A stretch of DNA of 64,000 nucleotides from Baylisascaris procyonis (GCA_037389465.1 JAZARR010000159.1:2840501-2904500), one strand, 5' to 3'; shown: positions 15,480 to 29,200, counted from the stretch's first letter. The notes: generated by a model from the sequence alone, not told the origin. Program-made: numbers and translations.

Positions 15480-16790
15480 TCACTTCAGGACCGCTAACAG
15501 TTTAACAGAAACACTAAAGGTTTTCCGTGTAGTTACTGTATTCTCCACTACGATTTGGGACTCTTTGCTGACGATTCTATAAAGTGGAAAATGTGAGTGT
15601 AGAATTTGTAAGAAATACCGTTGATAAATTGAGCAATAGAACCTTCCTTGCCCATGATGGAGTACCTTCTTCATAAAGTGTATCGTCGCCACTATCTCTG
15701 TGCTAAGGCATTTCACGCCATTTGCCATAGTAAGCTTCTCTACAGGTTAGAAGCTTATGGTATCTGTGGCTCGTTGTTAAAGTGGTTGAGGTGCTTTCTA
15801 ATGAACCGGTCCTTCACTGTGAATGTAAGTGGTTCCTTCTCCAGTTATTGCCAAACAGTCAACGGTGTTTCTGAAGGAATTGTACTTGCCTCGTTGCTAT
15901 TCGTTTCGTTGATAAATGACGTGTCTAATAATTTACCAATTGTGTGCAAATTGTTCGCTGATAATTTAAAAATATATCACCGTTTGCTTGAACCCGCTAT
16001 TGATATTCATTTTTTTGCAAAGAGACCTTAATGCTTTTGGCGAGTGATCGAAATTTTGATAACAAGATGTTTCACACAAAAATGCACGTTCTTCACATAA
16101 ATTATCTCCAAAGGTGCTTTTTAGGTTTGCATGACATAGTTTTACCGCGTGCGGATGACGGGATCCGAGATGCCGGAGTCCAGATTTACCGAAATTTGAA
16201 CTGGAACTTATATTGCACCAAACTGCCCCAAAAACGTTGAAGGTGGCCAGTTGTACATTAGTTGCTTTGCAGTAAAACTGTATTGAAGAATATTGTAAAG
16301 CGTATATTATATAATGCTGTTCCATTGTGGAATATTGTAAGCAGATATGGTCGCCTCATTTTATACTGCAAAAATTATTGAAAACATGAGAACATTATAT
16401 TTGTATGGCATTGAGGAAAGCGTTTTCTTGGTTCATATACATCTGATTACGAGATTAGGTTAAAGATTTTTGGCCTCGAATCCTTGGAGTATCGTCAGCT
16501 CAAGTTCGACATAGCCCTGTGTTTTTATCAGAGATTTTTCTAATATACTTCGGCGAAGTCTGTCCACACTTCTTGATCATCGAGAACTTTAACTCCATCG
16601 CTTTCAAGTAGAAAGGAAAAACTCCTCAGCGAATAACGTCCTTTACAGCTTTCAGTTCAGAGTTGTTCGTATTTTGAATGAGCTTCCTTGTTTAATCGAT
16701 GAAGAAGAGAACTACTTTGTGTTTATGAGCTAATTCGAATCATTTAACCTCAGAACCATTGCTTATTTCAATTACTGACTGCATCGTTCT
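15480..16790 (+). mobile_element. Decayed non-LTR retrotransposon (CR1/jockey-like), RT 3' half
   Basis: The frame at about 15648-16031 reads A-K-A-F-H-A-I-C-H-S-K-L-L-Y-R-L-E-A-Y-G, then L-L-K-W-L-R-C-F-L-M-N-R-S-F, G-V-S-E-G, S-L-I-N-D and L-F-A-D-N. These match the non-LTR reverse transcriptase blocks F-A-K-A-F-D-x-V-x-H-x-K-L-L, W-x-x-x-F-L-x-x-R, G-V-P-Q-G-S-V-L-x-P, Y-I-N-D and F-A-D-D. The second catalytic Asp of the FADD box is Asn and GVPQG has become GVSEG, so the RT is dead. Further frames with stops (I-V-E-Y-C near 16330, then I-W-S-P-H and a region resembling the terminal L-K-x-x-x-L-x-S-L-x-x-R-R) extend the element to about 16.8 kb. The 5' limit is uncertain. Confidence 0.75.
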
Positions 16791-19700
16791 ATCCCCTTCG
16801 ATCTCGTTCATCACTCTCATTTTCTTTTCTCTCTCATGATTTCTTTACAGCTCACTTCATATTACTTCTCTATAATTATTATTATGGTTATTTTTACATA
16901 GAAAGGAGTATATATTATATTCACTTATGCGTTGTGCCTGAACCTGATACAGCCGTGTGTTTCATATTCATTCTTTATTACTTTACTACTGCTTATTGCT
17001 GTCTTTGTTATTCGTAAATTTAAATAAAGACGATTGTTCCTCTTATTATTCTCCAGTAAGTATAATATGTCGTAAAAATTCGTTAGCCACCCGAGAAATG
17101 CGTTCTTCAAGGTTTGTTGGCCATCTGATGAATATTATTCCCAACTATATCTGAATGAAACGTCAACTCCTTACAGATGAACTGAATAGAAAAGTTTAAA
17201 GGAGGAGTCATTTTAATGAAAGAATAACATGAAATAACTCAATACAACGCCTATACATAGAATGGAAATTTTTAATGAGCTATTTTAATGGCGATTTCAA
17301 TTTCCTTTACAGATTACAGTATCAAAGCTCTAAACGATCGCAATTGATAGCAAGTTGTAGCGTATAAGTTAATTAAATAATTAAGAAGTAGTGTAAATGT
17401 GATAACGATCGGTCATCATTTTATTGCTCGCTTCAAAGTTAGCCGTTTTTTTTTCAGCAGTAATTTTCATTAAGAAACAAAAAAATTCAAATGAAATATC
17501 GCTGCTTTATTTTTCCGTTATAGAATTATTTATCGTATGAGAGTCCAAATAAAATACTATGCAAATTATATTTAAATGTTCCACATAATCGTGCCTTGCA
17601 AACCCACTACTAATTTATAGTCTTATTTAGAGGAAAAACAATTGGGCAGCAATATTGCCCCCTTCCTCTCCCCACTTTTCTCCCTTTCCTTTCGTCCTCG
17701 CTCAGTTAGAAGGTTATACCGTAAGCAAACACTTGGACATGAAACGAATTCGACAACAAATTCCATTAAATTTTCAAAAATACACCATACTGAATAGAAA
17801 TATTCACCGTTTGTCACAATGCAGAGTCTTTGTTCGCGTAATAAGTCAAATTGTTGACCACAGCATCGGACGCAAAATATGAATGCAGAATGCGACAAGT
17901 GCACTATTAGCTACCCGCAAGTTTTTTTTTTTTTTTTTTAGATGCTATGGACAAGCAGCATTTTTTTTTTTTTATTACGGGCAATAGATTTGGTCGCAGA
18001 AATCATTCACTAAAATACGCTAATTCATGGATAGCCATCAAGGAGGTCTCTAATCACAGAAACAATTGAACAAATAGCCACGAAAAAAAAAAAACAATTC
18101 AAAATGAGACAGGTAGACATTTATTATAATCCTAACACCTCGAAATTTGAAAATCATCATTTATTGCTCTTCGATATGCTCAAAAACTTAGGCAGCAAGA
18201 AATGCGAATGGAAAGCACAATGGGATTTATTTTTGATGAGAAGCAAAAACAACACCTGCTTGTCACTTGCCTTAGAATGCTCTGCCACTAAGACGCAGTG
18301 AAGGCTATCGCTAGCTGTCACTTATTTCATATTTTGAATTTTTAGATGACGTCATCATATCGATGACTCTTCTAAATCCTGAGGCAATAGACTCCGAAGA
18401 CGAATGAAATGCAATGGACTGCGGGGATGAATCACATAATATATCTGTTAAGAAAACTATGCACTCGATGGAAGGAATATCTTCAATGAATTTTCTCCTC
18501 ATGATTCAGCGAATTCAATTGTGCTATAAAACATTACAATATGCCTTCTTTAAGACAGCCGAGAGCAATGGTTTGTGTAAAAACATCAGTAAGGTGAACA
18601 ACACTTCCCCGATCTTCAGGTGGACACCGCATCACCGATTGCAAATACTTAAAAAGAAAACAATTGATGAATGTGACAGCCTAGAAAGAATCGACCATTT
18701 GCACATTATAAACAATTAGAAATAATATAAATTAGATTTTCAAATGTACTCTTATAGATCCGTGAAAGGATGAAAAGGTGGATGAAATTGTGGAAGATTT
18801 AATGCAGTCTCGAAGAGGTAATCTAGATAGAACGAACCAAATAAAGTGAGCACTAAAAGGTTAAAATTTTCCTTAGAGATCTTGTCGAAAATAGATCCTT
18901 TATTATATCACTTCATCATCTGTTCCCTACCGTTTCTTCATCACTTCAAATTCGTTAATTTCATGGAAGAAAAGACTGAATAAAAGGAACTTTTAGATTT
19001 TTCAAAAAGGAAACTCCAGGACATAACAATATCGGAGACGCTAATAAATGCGGCAATCGTAACATGCTAAACTAAGTTCGATACACCACAACGCTGAGCA
19101 AAACGGAACTATCATCGCCGAGCTACTATTTTATGAATGACATCAATACACTAACATAGCGAATAGTTAATGGCCTATAACGATTGCGTCGATAGCCACT
19201 TGCATTGCATTATTTGTTTTATCATTAGTGAGGCTATGAGCACATTTACATCTTTTCCGTGATTTTATTCGCTACTATTTTCCAGTTGACCCATTTTGTA
19301 CAATTAATTTAAAAAAAAAAAAACCTCTAGGCTATAGGCATGCATTGCATCAGCTATTCTAAATGATTCTAGCAATCAAATCAGAGCAATTGCAACGATC
19401 AACAGAGACAGCAACGGCTACTACTAAATAACAACAAAATAATGTAAATATTAACCACCATCTTTTAGTGTTAAGTGCTTGTAATTTGCATATTCAAAAT
19501 TAAATTCGTACTGTTGCCTCAAAGGCGTCTTTAAACATTTGCTGTGTTTACCAGTGGATGAATATCACATGAAATCCCTACACTTCACAAAAAGATGCAT
19601 AGCAAAGAATTTGCTGTAGGCGGCTTCACTAACTCCTAGTCGAATCATACATAAATCATTGTTATTTCTCCTGAATTAAAACAATTTCTTTATGGATATG

Positions 19701-22700
19701 AGCTTTTGAGCACTAATGTGGTTTTCTAATGCGAATTTTCGTTTGGCAAAAATTCAGTGATATTCAAGTCGTATGGCTATTGTGATGTCTGAATGCTTTG
19801 AACTTATCTCGTATTGGCACATCTATCCTCAATCATTCGTTATTAAAGATAATTCTAATCTCATTTCCATAACAACAAATGCTTCGACAAGCCTAAAAAA
19901 TCTTCTAGAGATATTTCTAATTCAGCCAGCTCATGCCTAATCCAACATGGCCAGAGCATGCTTGACCTGCTCGTTGCAAATGTTGCTTCTGCTAATCAAG
20001 AAAAGCGGTAGAAAACTTTTGTAGCAGTGGTCACGTCGACATTCGCTTCGAGCTGCGAGCATTATAAATTCGGCTGCCAAAATTTTCAATATCACATTAA
20101 AAATTGCATCTGAATATGTGAAAATAAGTCGAAATCAGTACATCAAGGAAAGTTTGCCATTCTGGAAAAATCAAGATCCCAGAAGCGGCTTGAAACGACT
20201 ACGCGCCAGAAAACTTTTTTTTTTGTAAATAAAATCAAAAAAAGAGAAAAGGGCGGATGGGATGCGCTTGAACGATGCTTCATATATGATAAAAAAAAAA
20301 AAAAAAAAACGAGAAAAAAGGATTATTTCGACTGCGAATGAATAGCACTTTTATGAATGCATGAACATTTCCTAACAATTTGCCTAAATGTTTGGCAAAT
20401 TGCTAGGACTATCAAAACTGAGCTTAGAAAGGTGGTAATATTATTGCAGTGTTTGAAACAAAATGCTCATAAAGTTCTTTACTGACGTTTCCAAGGTGAA
20501 CAACAGTGCAGTGAAAGATTTTCCATGGAGATTTGGAATGTGTCTAAGTGGATCTCGAATCGGTTTTCAGCAGGGTCCACCTTCTGTTAAAGCGAAGGTT
20601 CAATAATTGAATTAAAAAGAGGTGAAGCATTAACGCAATAAGGTAAATATACTGTTTCAATGAATGCAAAGTAAACAAACAAAATACAGCTGAAAAAAAA
20701 TTAATGGATAACTTTAATAGCTCAGCAATGATGGTAACTTATTTCACATGCGAATAATCCTTTAATGAAACGAATTGAAAATACCAATTAGTTTATAAGC
20801 TTCAAAGAAAAACTGAAATAGTTTCATGAACGACTTGAAGTAAACTAAAACAAATCATGGAACTTATTGACTCAAAAAGCATCCACGAGTTAGAAGTATA
20901 GTACTAGGCAGAAATATTTAGTTTATAGGTTCAGCAGCTAGTCTTGGTTAGTATTGCACCGACTGCATATCAACGTTTTAAAATGGAATTCGAAATTAAA
21001 CACTTTCATTTGATATGAGTAAAATACTTGTTGAATATCTCTAACGAATTCCATATTTGAAAGCAAATATGATGACGAATATAAAGGAGTACAGTACTTG
21101 AGAAGTGGTCAAGTGGCATAATGACCACAATTTATGATGTTTCAAACATTTGCACTGCGAGGATTCGATCATACAGTTTGCGATGAGAAAGACTTTTTTA
21201 GATATTTCTACAAAATGTTTATACCAATAAAAATCTAGCTAGATTTCCATGCTGAGATCACCAATATCAGTTTCAGTGGATGGCAACAGATCATTGTCGA
21301 AGCATAGAGGTCGTTCAAAATAAAAAGCAATAGGCATCAGACGACATTCCAATCTGCACTTCATTCTAAAAATGGTTTACTGAAAAATCAGCAAGGAAAC
21401 GTTCAATTATAGAAAACTGACACATAAATATGTTGCAATTATTTTGAAGTGTTATTTTATGATACATTATCAAATGACGTTCTTATACTTCACTGCTTCT
21501 TTGCAATCTTCTTTGTTTTTCCGTGAATAAAGATTAAACTGTCTCACATTTACGCCGTGAATTGTATTTAACTCTATTAATTGCAAAACGTACACGTTGA
21601 AAGGATTTGATAACATATCAGAGAACCTTATCAGTCTTCGAGTTTTTCAACTTTTTCACTACACATTCTTAAAAACGAATTTTCCAACATTACGCATCAA
21701 AAACTTGATAAATTTGAATCAGTTGGATTCTTACCTGGGTAGAGGTCGGTGTTCTTAAACAACTAACCAGCGGCTCGTTTTCGTCCTCTAAATGTCAACA
21801 TCCTCTTTAATGTTCAGTTTCTCAGCCGTGAGCTGGTAACCTGACGGTTCTGTGGTCCTCCTTCTGCATGAAGAAACTAGAGAGAAAATGACCATTTTAC
21901 TGCAAAATTCAGCAATGATTCGCCCATATGAGCGATTTAAATATCGTTTCGGCTTATCAATTCTTATTTTGAATATTCGTTTGATAAGGAAGCAATTCCA
22001 CTTTTTTAAACCGCATTTTTATGCTGTGATGCTCAGAATTTCCGAAATTTTCAAACTGTTAGCGAACAATTTGAAGTACAAAGCAACAAGTAAACCTTGT
22101 AACATTTCATAAAAATCATTGCTGAGTTGTCATTGAACGAATGACATTTTATCACTTGTAATTTATCTATAATTCACTTCGCCTGGGAGCTATTACCTCT
22201 TTGGTTCATAGAATGTTATGCTTTCAAAACCAAGTCCTGAAGTTGGGTTTCATTTCCCTCATCGGAGACTAAGGTTCGGCCAGATTGAACTCTGTAAGAG
22301 AAATGAGATGGCACATGTCTTGTAACAGCTTTCCTTTTTTTTCCAGCTTTTTAGTGTTTTGCTCCAGTTTTTCACATCGCTCCTAATACACCTTCTCTAT
22401 CTTTTTCTAAAAGTTTTTCGCCTATAGAGATTTTCATTGAATTTAGATTAAATCTGATCCCGCGCCCAACTATAATGAGGGTATTCCTCAAAGTTCTGCA
22501 AGAAGAAGGAAGAGCAGGGAGGAATCGGGAAAGATCACGGGGAAAACGAATTATGCCAATAAAGCGGTCTGTGCACAAAATGGCTTATTTCTCTATCCAC
22601 ACTCACACCGTATGGATATCGGGCTTTATATAGATCCGTGAAACTCGATGCACCATTAGCTCGAAGACGATGGTCACGACGCCTACCATTCAAGAAAAGC

Positions 22701-23160
22701 AAAAAAATCACTTGCATTTGGCAAAAGCATGATAAAATGACTCCAAATTCGCTTCATGTGTGCACCGCCGAGTAGTGAATGGAAATACGTTTCCGTTAGG
22801 GAGCGGAAACGAAGTCGAGTGACCGCTGTTTCACCTCATCGTAAATCGGAGGAGAACTTTGCCCGTGAATATCGAACGCCATGGCCGTTGAGTGTGGGAT
22901 GGTGGCGCAGTGAGTGAAGAAGGCAATTTCAATCATGCACAAAGTTGATGAGTTGCTGCTGAGATTAATGGGGGATAGACGGGCACTTATGCTCCTTTCG
23001 GGTCCTCGCGTATCGCTGTACTCATACTCCTCTCTTGTCTATAGAGCCGGTTAAATTTAACCTTCGACCATACGAAGAGGATGTTGCACCGGATGGCACG
23101 ATCTAACCGAACCGGGACCGATTCAGCTCATCTACACGGTAGCGGCAGCAGCTTAAGGCA
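16791..23160. other. Long AT-rich intergenic stretch, no gene recognised
   Basis: Only short frames without motifs, together with homopolymer runs (poly-T near 17922 and 17961, poly-A near 18082, 19311 and 20290). GC content rises between about 22.5 and 23.3 kb, but the frames there (minus 22535-22717, 22372-22578) carry nothing I recognise. Short host exons could be missed. Confidence 0.5.
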
Positions 23161-23180
23161 CAATCATTTGCGTGCATCGT

Positions 23181-23325
23181 AGGTGATCGCAATGACTGTT
23201 TTTCTGAATGCACGACAAATTGTCCTCGGATATCTCGTTCCCATGCATTTCATCCTCGGATTTGTGGTTCGCATTCGGACAGTTGGTCCCATTAAGTGGA
23301 ATGAGTGGTAGCAAAGCGATCACCT
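23181..23325. repeat. Short inverted repeat flanking a 125-bp core
   Basis: AGGTGATCGC at 23181-23190 is perfectly inverted as GCGATCACCT at 23316-23325. The core contains two similar phrases (TCCTCGGATATCTCGTTC and TCCTCGGATTTGTGGTTC). The layout could fit a small non-autonomous element, but no target-site duplication is evident. Confidence 0.4.
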
Positions 23326-23756
23326 GCGGTTCACAGCATTTACTTTTTTCTTTGAGTGAAAAAAAAAACGAATTTTGTTAATGTTGAGCGAACAAATGGG
23401 GAGAAAAGATGTTGCAGGTGGGCGGTATATTTATGGAAGGAATAAACAAACAAATATTTACGATAAATGAGTGGAAGATATGGACCCTCATTTGACTAGC
23501 AGAGGGGAACAGGAATATTAGTAAGCGAAAAAAAATTAATATTGGGATGAAAAAAAAAAGAAATATAATTCATTATAGGGGTCTTGGTGCTGAACAGGGC
23601 ACCAAATGTCCCTTGGCCATCATTCCCCACGAACCAGCCGTTAAAACATCCATGTTTTTTTATCCAACTGAGTTGCCGTAGAAATCGTGCCCTAAAAATT
23701 CATTTTCATATCTAAGGGAGGCTTTAAACGTTAATTGCGGGTTGATTCTACAAAAA

Positions 23757-24005
23757 TTTTTCATTAGAAATGGCATTTCTTTTGCTTGAGATGAATCTAA
23801 CCAGTAGACGAAGGAATAAAGTGAGTGCAATGCGGTCGCACACAAAGAGGCAGTTCAAAGAAATTTAGCGACTGTACCCCCCTCTTTAATGAACAAAATG
23901 ATTAAAACAAATCTTTCTTTGAAATGTAAAAAAAAGTAATTCTTCTACGAAAACAACAAATGCGGGCACATCGCAAATGACAGTCTGCCATCTGATGGTT
24001 ACAGG
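23757..24005. repeat. Dispersed repeat, copy A (contiguous)
   Basis: Two blocks here recur in the same order near the right end of the window. Block 1 (about 23765-23865) contains TTGCTTGAGATGAAT and GTAGACGAAGGA...GTGAGTGCAA. It matches 62735-62850. Block 2 (about 23880-23995) contains TTTAATGAACAAAATGATT and CTACGAAAAC...GGGCACATCGCAAATGAC. It matches 63512-63632. By eye identity is around 75-80 percent. No coding capacity is seen, so this is a non-coding interspersed repeat. Confidence 0.65.
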
Positions 24006-24261
24006 CACGAGTTTAACCATCTAATGGACGGTTAAACAATCTTATCGTAGTCGCTTTCTTTATCATTCAAATAGAGATAATTGCATTCATTCACTCCTTT
24101 GAAATTGTCTTCTAAGTCCCATAAAATCCGATTTCGTTCCTCATAGATCTATGAAGTTATGCGTTATCCGTTGTTTAGGCGATCGGAGGTCTAACTTCAA
24201 ACCGAAATCTTATGTGTTGATTATCCAAACGGCTTTGACGTGGTCTGCTGCGAAAAACTTT

Positions 24262-24480
24262 TTTTTTTGGAACTCGGAAAGGATGGCGTTGTCGAATCTT
24301 GCTTGATATTGCTCGAAGCATTTTTTGTTTAGACGAAGTTTCCGGGTGAAAATTGGGGATAGTTACTCCGCTTCGTGCCCTATTTGTATTGGCGTCCCTC
24401 AAGGAAATGTTTTGAGCCCCATTTTTTTCCGCATTGACATTAACAACGTTTCCGGTAACTCTCAGCAGTACCAGGCTCTA
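24262..24480 (+). pseudogene. Second non-LTR reverse transcriptase fragment
   Basis: The plus frame contains R-R-S-F-R-V-K-I-G-D-S-Y-S-A-S-C-P, I-G-V-P-Q-G-N-V-L-S-P-I-F-F and I-D-I-N-N-V, matching the non-LTR RT blocks R-T-F-x-V-K-I-G-x-x-x-S, G-V-P-Q-G-S-V-L-S-P-x-L-F and Y-I-N-D. The reading frame then degenerates before the FADD box. Here the GVPQG loop is kept, unlike the copy at 15.6-16.8 kb. It is a truncated dead copy. Confidence 0.7.
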
Positions 24481-25093
24481 AGTAATATCAGGTTCCCTGT
24501 TGAACTTCAGGTATCGTGTATTTCGAATTTGGGTTCTGCTTCCCATGAATTTTGTTTGTGCACTTACTCTTTGATCTCACAGACTATGATTGCATCGTCT
24601 CTATCTTCATTGTATTGCTGCTCTCACATACGGAACCCCGAGATGGTTGATGTCTATCCACACAGACGCTGTGCGAACGTTTCAGTTCCTTTATTTTGCT
24701 GTTTCCGTTCTCTCCTGCCACCTCAACTTCCACTTGTACTCATATGCCTTTCATATGCTTCGCAACTTTGGGACGTTGAAATAAAATAAGATAAGGTAAC
24801 ATTCATAGATAGTAGGAGACAGCCGGTTTAGTTGTTCGTTTTTCAAGCTTACTTTATAAGTTACCGCTGTTTCCGGTTAAGCTTATTTGTTTGTGGAGAC
24901 CAACTATCTTAAGTTGATTGAATTTTCTTCATGTGAGTGTCACGATCACCTGAAACTTATGACATCAGAGATCATCAAAACATTTATTCAAGCAATGGAG
25001 GCGTATCGTCTTCGTCACTAATGAATAACAAAACAAAAAACACGTGTGCAGCGATGAAATGCATAGAAAGATAACATCAATATCAATTGAGTA
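24481..25093. other. Intergenic, no gene recognised
   Basis: The open frames at 24325-24789 run off the RT fragment and have no further motif. This may be 3' remains of the element plus the 3' flank of the secreted-protein gene. Confidence 0.4.
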
Positions 25094-26229
25094 TCAATCA
25101 AGTCGACTCATGATGTTCATTAAGAACTGCTCATCACACCTGCAAAGATAACCTGGTTGAGAATACTTACAACTATTCAAAGTAACCGGTTCTATGGGAA
25201 GACTGATCTGTTTGTGAAGGAATGTTTACGGGCATCATATCTACAAAATTACGTTTGAGTTTTTAGACTATTTCTTGCTCGTGGCACTGTCACTAGAAGC
25301 GAACTCATACAACACAGTTCAGCCTAACTCAATGCGACCGTAGATTATTTTGTAAGCAAGGAAGCTTGGGCAGCCTTTTATTGAATCGTTCCAGGATAAA
25401 TGCTAGAAAGCTTAAGTCGTTTAGGATTTTGCAAAAGCAGGTACATAATCGAGGGCACATAAAACAAATGTCTTAGTACAGAGAAATCAGAATGCAAGGT
25501 ATTGCAAACACGAAATATATGGTTAACTGCATCATTCGCTTTCATAGCCTTTTCTTTACAATGAGCAATGAATTTTAACTTACTGCTGACTGCTTTAATA
25601 GTTGTAAGTTTTTAGGAGAACAACTTTGGTAATAAGGGAGGACAGCAGTGGGATTGGCGCATAATATTTGACATCTAGAAGTGGCAAGATTCATCTGTAC
25701 TCGATCGCACAATCACATACATACCCGATCGAGGTCATGTCGTAAACGCGCATCAGCATTTCGCGATATGGATCTGAAGGCGTAAAAAAGGACTTTTGGT
25801 TGTCCACATAAGGATAGAGTTCTGATTTCAAATCTAAGCCAGTAATGCCACTAGTACATACCAAAAAGAGTACGAGGGCTACTACGAAGCTATCGGATAC
25901 CCCAGAGACTACCGAAGACCTAAGGGAGGCTTGTAATAAACAAATACGTTTTAGCTTCATCCAGTTAAGAACTGTTTAAACCATTGTAACATATTGCCTT
26001 TCGTTCGCTCATTTTTTGAAACCCGAAGCAATGTTAGACCAAACGAAGATTTTGTAGAAATCAAGGCAAGTAACCTTCCGGGAAGGGAATAAGGCCGAAT
26101 TAAATGCAGCTTACGACCTGGACTAACAAGTTCATAAATAAGTTTGGGACAAATATAGTGGCAAGCTGAGACGGCACTGAGAGGCGCTGTTTGCGAGAGG
26201 TTAGTCAACGTACCTTGAGACCAACTCAT
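25094..26229 (-). CDS. Small secreted protein, 88 residues, family unknown
   Basis: Three exons are predicted: 26229-26214, 25929-25725 and 25139-25094. Exon 1 is only 16 nt (M-S-W-S-Q plus one base) with a strong donor AAG/GTACGT. Exon 2 starts after TTACAAG and ends at a GG/GTATGT donor. Exon 3 follows a TTTGCAG acceptor and ends in TGA. All phases agree. Residues about 17-36 are hydrophobic (FVVALVLFLVCTSGITG), giving a signal peptide. The mature part is about 52 residues: LDLKSELYPYVDNQKSFF, then TPSDPYREMLMRVYDMTSIG, then GCDEQFLMNIMSRLD. It has one Cys and no dibasic cleavage site, so it is not an obvious multi-peptide precursor; a hormone-like or secreted effector peptide is possible. 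I do not recognise the family. Without expression data the last exon is the weakest part of the model. Confidence 0.5.
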
Positions 26230-29200
26230 TTGCGTGGAGTGGGATCAACCCGGAAGCGAAGTGACAGCGAGCCAGGAAGGATGGGGGGAAGGTAGGCAGG
26301 GAAGCTCGGATGTGGGAGAAAAGAACGAAGAACTGTTAGCCGCCTCGGAATGCAGCGCTCACATCACACCTGCTTTGTGATAGTTTTGTATCGCTTTGTG
26401 TGCTATTTTTTTCTGCGTATCATTCACCTCAATGAAGAGACAGGTGTTAGCAAGCGGCGTCGAATAATCTATTTCTGACATTCTCACTTAGCAATCACGC
26501 CATCGGCAAATCACGTGTTTTATTTGCAACCTGTAATTTTCTCTCTTCCAATCTCGGTCCCTCTCTCTTTCCCTCCATCTGAATCAAACATCAAGCGATA
26601 TCAATGTTGTGCGCATTTCATCGCCAGTACATGGTTGTCTCTAATTTCTTCACGTTTTTGTAAGCGTTATTTATTATTGCTGTGATTTGCGTTGATTTCG
26701 TGCTTATTGAGTGAGGTTTGCATCAGCAACCATTTGCAGTACGCTGAAAGAACAATGCATTCAACTTCTGCAACCTTTTTCTTGAAGAAAAACAAAACCA
26801 CAACTATATATTATTTGAATAAAATTATTTTGCTTATGAAATCGGCTCTAAGGGAGGCAAAGAAGGGAGGGGGCAGCCTTAATCTTGAAGAAATATCAAC
26901 GAAATCATTTTGAACTTTATGACAGGACATTACGTCTATCCCACTTATTACGAGTCGAATACTGTAAAAGAATTTCGTCGTCAGATTGTATAGATTGCAG
27001 CGAAGATATCGAAAAACAATATCAAGAATACTTTTGTTGGGGGCGCTGAAAAAGGGAAAGCGGATGGAGATTCGTCTTCCCGTTTTGGGAAACAAAGCTC
27101 AACTATGAAATCCTGTCTAGTCATAACGCGTATGAGAAAATTTTTCGATATTTTTGTTCGCTAATGGAATTATCTGATTACGTTTGCAATATGCCTCGAG
27201 GAATACGTTTACTTCCCCCTATACAAGGTCCTTTTCTTGAAATATTGTTGCTTGAATTTTTTCCCTTCCCCTCCGCCCTCCTCACCGAATTCCTAAAACT
27301 GTGTCCTAGTACGGTACCACTTTTATTTAATGTGAAGGTGTGGGACAAGTAGCCTCCGAGGAAGATGGCGGAAAAAACTGCGGGTGGTCTGTTGCATCTT
27401 TCTTCCTCAATTGTTAGGTACGGATAGACCAGTTTACGGGGTGAATTCCACTCCTTCATTTCCCCTATCCGAAACCCCATTGTGGGCAGTTGTCGTAGAC
27501 GAAGTGATAATCGACTTTTTGAACTTTTAAGGTGGTAAAGAAAAAGAGGTATGCAAAACTTTGGTATAATTCAGATATGTGGCCAGCGTGTGTTCGTGAT
27601 TAGCTAGCTGTCTTTCGCGGTTAGTGAAAAGTAGAACGACACAGTGCATAGGGCGATAACGAGAACGAAGAGACTTTAGGGAGCCATGCAAAAATGCTCG
27701 CACAAATCTCGTTTGGAATTCGTTTTTCGCACTTTATTCGAAATCATTTTTTATACAAACGAAATGAGATTTACTTTGTTATAAAAAAGGTTTGTCATCG
27801 GTAGCATCGAATGGTCATAGTTTATGAAGTGAAGGAGAACGAAACGAACTATTATCTTTGCCACTAACAAATAACTAACAAAATATTGCGGTAATGCGAG
27901 GATATCAGAAAAGAAAATTATATAACCGGGACATTAATAGGTCGTTTACCACGCATAAGATCCGACATTAATAAGGTAATTTGCAGGGAGGAAGATTGGT
28001 TTCTTAGGTGATCAGGTAGAGGATAACGCGATGATCTTCTATGGATGAAGCGATAGTTTATTTTCAAAGCTAACATTGTAAGTAAACATAATAGTCGGCG
28101 GAAAAGGCATAAAGAGCAATGAGAGAGGCCCTGAATGATAAAGAAGGGAAGAGAGCAAGAGAAGAGTTGTGCGAGTGTACCCTGCACCTTGTTTAAAATG
28201 TACTTTTGAAGTGTAACGACAAGTTGTGTTCCGTGCGGCACGATTCGGTTCTCACGGTTTTTCACGGCGAGCACTTCTTTCTATGCGGTCGTTGTTTGAT
28301 ATGCTTTATATGTTTCTAGGTTGGCTGAACGATTTAGATGATGGTGGAGATATTTTGATGCCCGAGGCGTGCAAATTCAGATTATTTGAAATTTCCGATG
28401 AAGTGAGGTTTATAGATGGATGCAGAAATCTGCCGAATAAAGAAACGTGTATTTCCATTATGAGGGCACCGTTGAAAAGGATGCAGAGACATACTAAGGT
28501 CCTGAAGCCAGCTGAATCCACCGAGGCACCAAAATTTTTGATCTGAACTCCTTATAAAAAGTGGATTAGGGAGGTTTTTTTTGACACGCTGAAAACTAAT
28601 GTTGGCTTGATTTTTGACTGCGGTCGTTTCCGACAAACATGAATTGTGTGCCCGCATGGTCTGGTAACGGCCATTAGGTTTCCATGAAGTTATTGGAAGC
28701 AAAAGTAGTTTGATGTTTTGTTTAGTACGCGCTGAACCTCCCCCCCCCATCCCCTTCTCATCTCCTTATTCCTCCCACCAGTACCCCTTCCTCCCGTTCC
28801 CCTTCCTGCCTTCCATCATAAGCAGTTTTCGATGGAAATCGGATATGGAACTTTTGGGTCCTTAAATTGGGCCTGATGGTCTATTCGCATCTCTAAGCTC
28901 TGAAGTGCTGGAAATAAAATTGTGGAGCGCCGTGTACTGTGGTTGATTGAATCTGTAATGAAAACGTTTAAAAAAATTTTTTGAACACTCAATTCGGCTG
29001 TATAAATAAATAATCGATTTTGTGCTGAAAGGCGGGTGGAGCAGAACTTTTCTCCACATGCATTTAGAACGCATTGCGATGGAAAAAGCATGTATTGCTT
29101 CATTTAGAGGAGAGATAGGCTGTTGCCCAGGCCGTAACCTCTTTTATCTCAAACTGTTTTTTCTGACTCTCATTTGTTATGTTTTGCTGGTGATAACGCT

